The translations under genes and the position numbers were made by a program. The notes beneath the pieces were generated by a model. It did not search any database, was not told the DNA's origin, and saw only the letters and a program-made list of their open reading frames with translations. 5,280 nucleotides of DNA from Bacteroidota bacterium. Lineage in GTDB: Bacteria > Bacteroidota > Ignavibacteria > Kapaibacteriales > UBA2268. This document shows positions 1 through 5,280 of this stretch, in pieces (the stretch's first letter is position 1; the number at the start of each line of letters is the position of its first letter). The stretch lies in contig DAHXMP010000335.1 in assembly GCA_027371665.1 (NCBI GenBank), forward strand, positions 1-5,280, given 5' to 3'.

Positions 1-61
1 GATATCCGGAACGATACCGTTTGAAATATGTTTGTTCGCTGTAAATAAAACTCTCTCACCG
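1..61 (+). repeat. Left arm of perfect 61-bp inverted repeat at the window end
   Basis: Bases 1-61 are the exact reverse complement of 439-499 (paired positions sum to 500), and identity stops abruptly at base 62. The arm begins at the first base of the window and lies inside a coding region. Recognisable protein-family similarity (KNIDVINLETN...) begins right where the arm ends. This fits a fold-back chimera at a contig end better than a biological repeat. Confidence 0.93.
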
Positions 62-1435
62 AAAAATATTGATGTAATAAATCTTGAGACAAACAAATTT
101 GAAACTTTGGCTGTAAGCGATTTGCTTAATAGTATAGGTAATGATTTCCCATTATTGAATGAGATTTTTTCAATTGAAGAAGAAAATATATTAAAAAAAC
201 CTGTCGGATTAGGGATTGATACTACGAAGCATAAGGTAGTTGCCACTTTTGATAATTTAGCTGTTAATACAAAATTTCCCGAACAGATTAATGCGATGCT
301 AAAAGTATTAAAAAGGAAATTATCTTCGGCAGTTGATATCGAATTTGCCTGCGACGGGGAAAATATGTACCTGCTGCAATGCAGGCCTCAGAGTTCATCA
401 AAAGATACCAGTGCCGCTATCATACCGAAAGATATTTCCGGTGAGAGAGTTTTATTTACAGCGAACAAACATATTTCAAACGGTATCGTTCCGGATATCA
501 ATTACATTGTATATGTTGACCCTGAAAATTACGGGAAGCATGAATTGAATGAACTGAAATCAATCGGCAGGTACATCGGGAAAATCAACAGATTGCTGCC
601 GAAAAAAAGATTCATCCTGATGGGGCCTGGCAGATGGGGAAGCAGGGATGATATTAAACTCGGCGTTAATGTAACTTACTCAGATATTAATAATTCGGCA
701 GTGCTTATCGAAATAGCTAAGAAAAAAGGCGATTATTCCCCCGACCTTTCATTCGGAACACACTTCTTCCAGGACCTTGTGGAAGCCTCAATAAGGTACC
801 TCCCTCTTTATCCTGATGAAAAAGGGACTGTTTTCTGTAAAGAATTTTTTCTGAACAGCAAGAACAGATTGGAAGAAATATTACCCGAAGCTGGTTATTT
901 ATCTGATACTATCAAGATAATTAATGTCGGCGAAGCAAGCAACGGATTGGTACTCAGATTACTAATGAATGCTGACGAAGAAAAAGCCGTCGGAATGTTG
1001 ACTGAACCTTTCGTACTCCCGGAATATTGCTCGACAAATGTTGTTCAAAAAGAAAACATCTTTATTGAACCTTTGCAGTGGAGGCTTTATATCGTTGACA
1101 TTATTGCCTCAAAACTTGACCAAAAACAATTCGGGGTTAAAGCGGCTTACCTTTTCGGAAAGGTTTACGAACTCAGTGCAGGTCCAGATTCCGACATAGA
1201 TTTGCTAATTGTATTTAATGGAACTGAAGAACAAAAGAAGGACCTGTTCACTTGGTTTGAGGGCTGGAATCAATCTCTGGCTGAAATGAACTTCATTCAA
1301 ACCGGATACAAACTGATTAATATTCTTGATATACATATCATAAGAGAAGAAGAATTAAAAGATGAACAATTTTATTCAGATATTATTGACCCCGAAAAGA
1401 AGTTGTCGAAGAAATTAAAATTGTCCGGTGACTGA
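2..1435 (+). CDS. PEP/pyruvate-binding domain protein with C-terminal nucleotidyltransferase-like domain (5' partial)
   Basis: This is the 3' part of a large protein related to the N-terminal half of PEP synthase/pyruvate phosphate dikinase. Residues are counted from the TTG at 32, which is not a credible start because the frame stays open to base 2. Residues 10-125 resemble the end of the ATP-binding PPDK_N domain: a DVINLETN stretch, DIEFACDG (102-109, with Glu104), then LLQCRP (114-119), the usual closing motif. Residues 193-255 carry ILMGPGRWGS and SFGTHFFQDLVEA, conserved in this family next to the ATP-binding domain. Residues 365-440 resemble a minimal nucleotidyltransferase: LFGKVYELSAGPDSDIDLLI, with Asp388/Asp390 as the likely metal pair and Asp433 (ILDIHII) as a candidate third acid. 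A Lys follows the motif Gly where Ser is usual. After the ATP-binding part there is no phosphohistidine swivel domain or PEP-binding barrel, so it is probably not a true PEP synthase. Substrate and function are unknown. Bases 2-61 are an inverted copy of 439-499 and probably not native coding sequence. Confidence 0.85.
   Translation: MSGTIPFEICLFAVNKTLSPKNIDVINLETNKFETLAVSDLLNSIGNDFPLLNEIFSIEEENILKKPVGLGIDTTKHKVVATFDNLAVNTKFPEQINAMLKVLKRKLSSAVDIEFACDGENMYLLQCRPQSSSKDTSAAIIPKDISGERVLFTANKHISNGIVPDINYIVYVDPENYGKHELNELKSIGRYIGKINRLLPKKRFILMGPGRWGSRDDIKLGVNVTYSDINNSAVLIEIAKKKGDYSPDLSFGTHFFQDLVEASIRYLPLYPDEKGTVFCKEFFLNSKNRLEEILPEAGYLSDTIKIINVGEASNGLVLRLLMNADEEKAVGMLTEPFVLPEYCSTNVVQKENIFIEPLQWRLYIVDIIASKLDQKQFGVKAAYLFGKVYELSAGPDSDIDLLIVFNGTEEQKKDLFTWFEGWNQSLAEMNFIQTGYKLINILDIHIIREEELKDEQFYSDIIDPEKKLSKKLKLSGD
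439..499 (-). repeat. Right arm of the 61-bp inverted repeat, native copy
   Basis: This is the internal partner of the arm at 1-61. Here the sequence reads sensibly in the gene's frame (GERVLFTANKHISNGIVPDI, residues 137-156), continuous with family-like protein on both sides. It is therefore probably the genuine copy, with the copy at 1-61 derived from it. Confidence 0.9.
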
Positions 1436-1509
1436 AGTTTTTTTTTATTTAAAAGTTTTAATAACAAGGATATTTTATCAATGCCCCTGTTATAATCAGA
1501 TTTTATTTT

Positions 1510-1701
1510 CTATCTAACAATTATAAATTTTGCCATGACATGATATAAGTCTGCTTTAAGAATACAGAGATAGATACCTGCAGTCAAATAAGCTGTATTG
1601 AGAATGATATTATGCGTACCGGCTTCGATAATTTCACTGTTAAGAATCGGTGTTTCACTCAAACAGATATGTTCCGACGAATACTCAATTAACCGACGAT
1701 T
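1510..1701 (-). pseudogene. Remnant of a type IX secretion C-terminal sorting domain
   Basis: The minus strand is open for 63 codons, ending at a TAG (1510-1512), with no good start. The final ~40 residues have the type IX (Por) sorting-domain pattern: EAGTHNIILN, then LTAGIYLCILKAD, then K.FIIVR immediately before the stop. This matches the family trend G.H.i..n...L.sGiY...L.......K.iivr. Upstream in the same frame there are stops at 1702-1704, 1717-1719 and 1771-1773, and no body of a secreted protein. Intact cargo proteins carry this ~70-90 residue tail on a large exported domain, so this is most likely a decayed gene end. The region before GTHN is short and poor compared with an intact domain. 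Assignment rests on the motif pattern only. Confidence 0.5.
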
Positions 1702-1754
1702 TCAGGACACCTGGAATTAAGGAAAGGCATAAGGCTCAATCAGGCATTCAATAG

Positions 1755-1991
1755 AAGACAGATGCAAATCTCAACATTGATTCGGTTGATTTATATAAAG
1801 GGTCTTTCGATACATTCGGCACATTAGAAAACATGCGTGTATGGACTGTAAAATTTCAGAATGAGCTGCAAATCGGGGTTTTCAAATATTTCGGTGTAAT
1901 ATTGATGGCAGACTTTATTAATGACGAAAAGCAGAAACTGAAACTTCAATACAATAAGAACGTTCGATTCGGATTTTTGGCAGTGATATGA
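1755..1991 (+). other. Unidentified 78-codon open stretch, possible gene fragment
   Basis: This plus-strand frame is open from just after a TAG (1752-1754) to a TGA at 1989-1991. The only well-placed ATG is at 1833. The translation has protein-like composition (for example DSVDLYKGSFDTFGTLENM and MADFINDEKQKLKLQYNK), but I do not recognise a family. Short open pieces continue in other frames to about 2070: one around 1985-2025, and one ending in IDETGQVLFV before a TAA. That would fit a frameshifted, decaying gene, but chance open reading in AT-rich DNA is equally possible. The overlapping minus-strand frame (1824-2054) looks less protein-like. Confidence 0.2.
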
Positions 1992-2070
1992 GTAATTTAT
2001 TAAGAGATTCTTCGGCACGCTGTTAATGACACATTGATTGATGAAACGGGACAAGTTCTATTTGTATAAC

Positions 2071-2108
2071 CTTAGAAAAAAATCCCCCTTAATCCCCCTT
2101 TTTCTAAG
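2071..2108. repeat. Hairpin element with tandem AATCCCCCTT in the loop
   Basis: A perfect 10-bp stem is formed by CTTAGAAAAA (2071-2080) and TTTTTCTAAG (2099-2108). The 18-nt loop carries two copies of AATCCCCCTT in tandem (2081-2100, the second overlapping the start of the right arm). The C-runs on one strand and G-runs on the other stand out in AT-rich surroundings. It lies about 50 bp past the dsbD stop and could end or stabilise that transcript, although no U-run follows the stem on the minus strand. It resembles short dispersed intergenic repeats; whether it is repeated in this genome cannot be seen from one window. Confidence 0.6.
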
Positions 2109-2158
2109 TGGGAAACGGCATTCATTCAATTGATTACTGCTTTTGCAGGCATGACAGT

Positions 2159-4222
2159 TTAATCAAATGCTTTTTTCAGGAACGAGACAAAATCGTTTTG
2201 GTCGCGGGTGAAGGCTTTTGTCCCAATCAGCTTCTCATCAGGTGTTATTATTACATATAGCGGCAATTCGATTGAATTGAACCTGGTTTCCTGGAAATGC
2301 TTGTTAGAGGCATAAGGCTCTCCCCTTCGGTCTGTATAGAGCCTGACTTTTACCATTTTGTCAATGAGGTTTTGTACTTCCGGTTTAGAAAACATGTTTA
2401 ATTCCATCCAGCGGCAGTTCGTACAGGTGAAGCCTGTGAAATCAATGAAGAGAGGCTTTTTCTCCTGCTTTGCGAGAGCAAGACCGGTTTTATAATCATG
2501 GAGCCATGAATCCTGTTCGTTTTGAACAGATGGGCTTTTCCTTTTTGCAAGTGCAGTGTCGGGAGTAACTGCTGACAGGGAAGGAGCAAAAGAACTTGCA
2601 TTTATTATTTCTTTATAATCCGGCGGGGGAAGGAATGCATCGAGTTCACCGAGAGGATTCCCGAATAACCCGGACATTAGATAGAAAGAGAAGGCAGCAA
2701 AAAACAATGCAAAAACCATTCTCAATGATTTAACTCCTTCAACCGGCGAGTCATGCTCGAACCTGAAAACACCAAGAATATACAATGTAATAAGAATTCC
2801 GCATCCTAACCAGATAGCAAGAAATATTTCACGGGGCATAATGCCCAGTCCCCAAACCAAATCAAAATTGCTGACAAATTTCATTGCCGCGGCAATTTCG
2901 AGGAATCCCATAACAACTTTCACATTGTTCATCCAGCCCCCGGCTTTGGGCATGGACTGCATTGCCGTCGGGAACAAAGCAAGCAGGAAAAAAGGTGCGG
3001 CAAAAACAGCGGAATATGCCAACATGCCGATGGCAGGATAAAACCAGTGTCCTCCCGATGTGGCTACCAATGCCGAACCGACAAAGGGCATAGTGCATGT
3101 AAAAGATGTCAGAGAAAATGTCAGTCCCATCAGCAGAACGCTTCCAATCCCGCTTCCCTGGCTTTTCATATTCAGTTTATTAAGCAATCCGACAGGAAGC
3201 TGGATTTCAAATGCACCGAATAAATTGAAAGCAAATGCGATGAACAAAGCAGCTATTGCCATGTTTACCCAGGGGCTCGTCGCAAAATCCTGGATTGCCG
3301 TTGCACCGAATATAAGGGAAATGATAAGCCCGAAAGCTGTAAAAGTAGAAATTATGCCTAAGGCATAGACAATAGAGTCACGCAAACCCCTGCCCTTTTT
3401 CTTCTCGGCTCTTTTAGTGAAAAAGGAAACCGTAATCGGCACCATTGGGAAAACGCAGGGAGTGAGCAAAGCCAAAGCACCGGCACCCATTGCGAACCAG
3501 ATAAATGAAAATATACCCTGGTTTTCTTTTTTATTTATTTCTTTTTGTGATTCGGTGATGTTCCCACCTGATTTCGTTTTCTTGATTTGTCCGCCTGCTG
3601 TGCCGGCGGGGATTGTTTGTGAAGAATCAATATTATTATTCACGCTGGATATTTTTTCTTCATCGGTGCTTCCCGCGGAGTTTGTATCTGTCTCAAGGCT
3701 CCCCTCTAAAAGCCCTGTTGAAGGAGTAAAAGTTTTATTCGATATTTGGACTTTGTACTCTTCGGGAGGGAGGCATTTTGATGTATCGCACAATTCGAGA
3801 TAAACTGAAACATAAACCTTATTATTTGGAAATGAAAGAGCTTTTTTTGCTTTTGCAATTATTTCAAACTCCGATTGAGCTTTATAATATTCGATAATCA
3901 TCTCAAAGCCTTTGTCATACTCAACTTTTGGCTTTGGTGCTTTAATTTTGCCGGACAGAACAATTAAATCTTTCGGCTCAACTTTAATCTCAGTCTGGGT
4001 TGGGCCGATGCCTTCCTTGCTTAACTGTTCATTTAGGCTGTATGTATGCCACCATTTATCAATTTTCATTGTCAGCAGGATACCGAATTTTTCACCTGCT
4101 TTAACACTGGTTTTAGAAGGCTGAGCAGTGAACCTGACATGTTTAGCTTCTTTTCCGTAAGCCTGAACTCCAAAAAATAAAACAATAATTACCAACAATG
4201 TATATATCAGTTTATTATTCAT
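2159..4222 (-). CDS. dsbD: Thiol:disulfide interchange protein DsbD
   Basis: This inner-membrane reductase takes electrons from cytoplasmic thioredoxin and delivers them to envelope proteins, for example in disulfide isomerisation or cytochrome c maturation. At 687 aa it has all three parts. Residues 1-23 are a signal peptide. Residues 27-162 are the N-terminal periplasmic domain, with Cys145 and Cys150 in LCDTSKCLPP. Residues 165-235 are a polar Ser/Thr/Lys/Gly-rich linker. Residues ~238-520 form eight membrane segments, with Cys256 (LLTPCVFP) and Cys376 (FTCTMPF) as the expected redox pair. Residues ~575-687 are a thioredoxin-like domain with the CTNC motif at Cys600-Cys603 (DFTGFTCTNCRWME). 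No key residue is missing. The ATG start is supported because it is followed directly by the signal peptide. There is no Shine-Dalgarno in the AT-rich sequence before it. It lies 58 bp downstream of hprK on the same strand, so co-transcription is plausible but unproven. Confidence 0.95.
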   Translation of the reverse strand: MNNKLIYTLLVIIVLFFGVQAYGKEAKHVRFTAQPSKTSVKAGEKFGILLTMKIDKWWHTYSLNEQLSKEGIGPTQTEIKVEPKDLIVLSGKIKAPKPKVEYDKGFEMIIEYYKAQSEFEIIAKAKKALSFPNNKVYVSVYLELCDTSKCLPPEEYKVQISNKTFTPSTGLLEGSLETDTNSAGSTDEEKISSVNNNIDSSQTIPAGTAGGQIKKTKSGGNITESQKEINKKENQGIFSFIWFAMGAGALALLTPCVFPMVPITVSFFTKRAEKKKGRGLRDSIVYALGIISTFTAFGLIISLIFGATAIQDFATSPWVNMAIAALFIAFAFNLFGAFEIQLPVGLLNKLNMKSQGSGIGSVLLMGLTFSLTSFTCTMPFVGSALVATSGGHWFYPAIGMLAYSAVFAAPFFLLALFPTAMQSMPKAGGWMNNVKVVMGFLEIAAAMKFVSNFDLVWGLGIMPREIFLAIWLGCGILITLYILGVFRFEHDSPVEGVKSLRMVFALFFAAFSFYLMSGLFGNPLGELDAFLPPPDYKEIINASSFAPSLSAVTPDTALAKRKSPSVQNEQDSWLHDYKTGLALAKQEKKPLFIDFTGFTCTNCRWMELNMFSKPEVQNLIDKMVKVRLYTDRRGEPYASNKHFQETRFNSIELPLYVIITPDEKLIGTKAFTRDQNDFVSFLKKAFD

Positions 4223-4280
4223 TTCTAATTATATCCAATATTTATCAAAAATTCCACTATTAAAATATAATGACGAATAA

Positions 4281-5280
4281 TCATTCATTATCACTTCCAA
4301 AGTATGAAATATGCCTTTGGTCGGCAAAAGCAGACTGAGGACCTTTATTTTTTGTAATTTCATTTTGCAAATTCGTGGACATCACGGTTGCAGCATCATA
4401 ACCGTATGTCCTAAGTAAATAATTAATAGCAATGACTTCGGCAATAACAGTAATGTTTTTACCCGGGAAAATCGGAAGTTTTACGTGAGATATTTCAATA
4501 CCCAAAACATTAACAGGCTCTTCGTCGAGCCCAGTTCTCGTGTATTCACCGGATGACTGCCATTCGAGAAGTTCCACAATAATTTCGAGCCTTTTCTGAA
4601 ATCTTATCGAGCGGATACCAAACATCTGGCGAATATCAATGATACCCAGCCCTCTAATTTCCATAAAATGTTTTACAAGGCTTGTTCCTGTCCCCATGAT
4701 AATAGATTCCTTTTTCTTTGTCAGCATTACAACATCGTCAGCAACGAGCCTGTGTCCGCGTTCGACGAGGTCCAGGGCAATTTCGCTTTTCCCGATTCCG
4801 CTTCTCCCGGTAAAAAGTACACCGACACCGTAAACATCAACGAAAGAGCCGTGAACAACTGCCTGTGGAGCAAACTGGTCGTCGAGAAATTCGGAAAGCA
4901 AAAAAATCGTACGTGTCGTATCAAATGGAGTCTGCAACAATGCTATATTATTGTTCATTGCAATATTTATTAGGTCCGGTTCCAATTTGTGGTTGTTTGT
5001 CAGAATCATACAGGGTATAGGAAACTTGGAAATGGTTTCAAAAGCTTTAAGCTTGTTATTTCTTGACAAGGTCTTCAGATAAAAAATTTCGGTGTTCCCG
5101 AGAATCTGAATCTGCTTGTAATTAAACAAGCTGACATATCCGGTCAAAGCAAGCTGAGGCCTGTAAAGATTTTTATCTGAAATTGTATTATCCATGCCTA
5201 TGTTTCCGGTCAAACATTCAAGTCTCAGGGGACCACCGAGAATCTGTTCGACGGAAAGCTTTGAGGGCTGCAATATTTTG
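4281..5280 (-). CDS. hprK: HPr kinase/phosphorylase HprK (start probably just outside the window)
   Basis: This bifunctional enzyme phosphorylates, and dephosphorylates with phosphate, a serine of the phosphocarrier HPr, linking carbon status to PTS activity and regulation. Residues are counted from a TTG at 5271-5273. The N-terminal domain (about 1-130) includes LECLTGNIGMDNTI. The kinase domain has HGSFVDVYGVGVL (His141), a P-loop GRSGIGKSE (156-164, Lys162 and Ser163), HRLVADD (174-180, Asp179 and Asp180), the HprK signature MEIRGLGIIDI (204-214) and the C-terminal IFPGKNITVIAEV (268-280). All expected active-site motifs are present and the length (330 aa or slightly more) is normal. The frame stays open through the last complete codon in the window (5277-5279, reading KI before the TTG), so the true start may lie a few codons outside. 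No HPr or EI gene is in view, so the partner is unknown. It would be the upstream gene of an hprK-dsbD transcript. Confidence 0.95.
   Translation of the reverse strand, partial: KILQPSKLSVEQILGGPLRLECLTGNIGMDNTISDKNLYRPQLALTGYVSLFNYKQIQILGNTEIFYLKTLSRNNKLKAFETISKFPIPCMILTNNHKLEPDLINIAMNNNIALLQTPFDTTRTIFLLSEFLDDQFAPQAVVHGSFVDVYGVGVLFTGRSGIGKSEIALDLVERGHRLVADDVVMLTKKKESIIMGTGTSLVKHFMEIRGLGIIDIRQMFGIRSIRFQKRLEIIVELLEWQSSGEYTRTGLDEEPVNVLGIEISHVKLPIFPGKNITVIAEVIAINYLLRTYGYDAATVMSTNLQNEITKNKGPQSAFADQRHISYFGSDNE

Larger units (their letters stand above)
1436..2158. other. 723-bp region without an intact gene
   Basis: The gap lies between the 3' ends of two convergent genes (the PEP-binding protein on plus, dsbD on minus). 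It opens with nine T's at 1438-1446, but no convincing stem precedes them, so I do not call an intrinsic terminator there. An imperfect hairpin (arms 1461-1469 and 1485-1493, 8 of 9 pairs, 15-nt loop) could act as a weak bidirectional terminator. The rest holds a sorting-domain remnant, an unidentified open stretch and a hairpin repeat, listed separately. No tRNA or riboswitch was recognised. Confidence 0.6.

Noticed and set aside
1438..1446. Run of nine T's after the first gene as an intrinsic terminator
   Set aside because: Only a 3-bp GTC/GAC stem precedes it, which is too weak for an intrinsic terminator.
1824..2054. 76-codon minus-strand open frame
   Set aside because: The composition is rich in Leu/Ile/Tyr/Cys without any recognisable motif, and it overlaps a more protein-like plus-strand frame. 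It is probably a shadow in AT-rich DNA.
2137..2148. CTGC-TTTT-GCAG hairpin near the dsbD stop
   Set aside because: The 4-bp stem has no following T-run; it is common by chance.
1725..2320. 13-bp direct repeat AGGCATAAGGCTC at 1725-1737 and 2308-2320
   Set aside because: One copy lies within dsbD coding sequence (codons for EPYA) and the flanks do not match beyond this. It is too short to call a duplication or attachment site.
3060..3803. Plus-strand open frames opposite dsbD (3060-3368, 3417-3803)
   Set aside because: They lie antisense within a clear DsbD gene and show no family motifs; they are shadows of its codon pattern.
4228..4233. TATAAT on the minus strand just before dsbD
   Set aside because: It lies only 5 nt before the ATG, has no good -35 at 17 bp (TGGAAT), and the intergene is very AT-rich, so a chance match is likely.
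5268..5280. A second terminal inverted duplication at the right end
   Set aside because: The reverse complement of the last bases has only a 9-bp match elsewhere (63-71), which is expected by chance.

Overview
This is a low-GC bacterial window whose two ends both run off inside genes. Lineage clues: the decayed C-terminal tail of a type IX secretion (Por) cargo protein, no Shine-Dalgarno before the one visible start, and an HPr kinase/phosphorylase gene. Together these suggest the Bacteroidota/Chlorobiota/Ignavibacteria group. This is inference from gene content; there is no rRNA or other taxonomic marker here.

Left part (1-1435, + strand): the 3' portion of a large PEP/pyruvate-binding-domain protein. 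It keeps the end of an ATP-grasp-like PPDK/PEP-synthase N-terminal domain (LQCRP motif), a middle region with a GPGRWGS motif, and a C-terminal minimal-nucleotidyltransferase-like domain (LFG...SDIDL). The first 61 bases of the window are a perfect reverse complement of bases 439-499 of the same gene. They sit exactly at the window end and are probably a fold-back assembly or library artefact, so the first ~20 residues read there should not be trusted.

Middle (1436-2158): 723 bp with no intact gene. It holds a minus-strand remnant ending in a type IX secretion sorting-domain-like tail, an unidentified 78-codon plus-strand open stretch, and a 38-bp hairpin element whose loop carries the tandem unit AATCCCCCTT. 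It looks like a gene-decay and repeat region.

Right part (2159-5280, minus strand): hprK followed 58 bp later by a full-length DsbD-type thiol:disulfide interchange protein. The order of transcription is hprK then dsbD. HprK senses metabolic state by phosphorylating HPr-type proteins. DsbD carries electrons from cytoplasmic thioredoxin across the inner membrane to envelope proteins. There is no clear functional link between them beyond possible co-transcription.

I see no convincing new multi-gene system. The best leads are the PEP-binding/nucleotidyltransferase fusion (a recognisable but functionally obscure architecture), the terminal inverted duplication, and the decayed sorting-domain and hairpin-repeat region.
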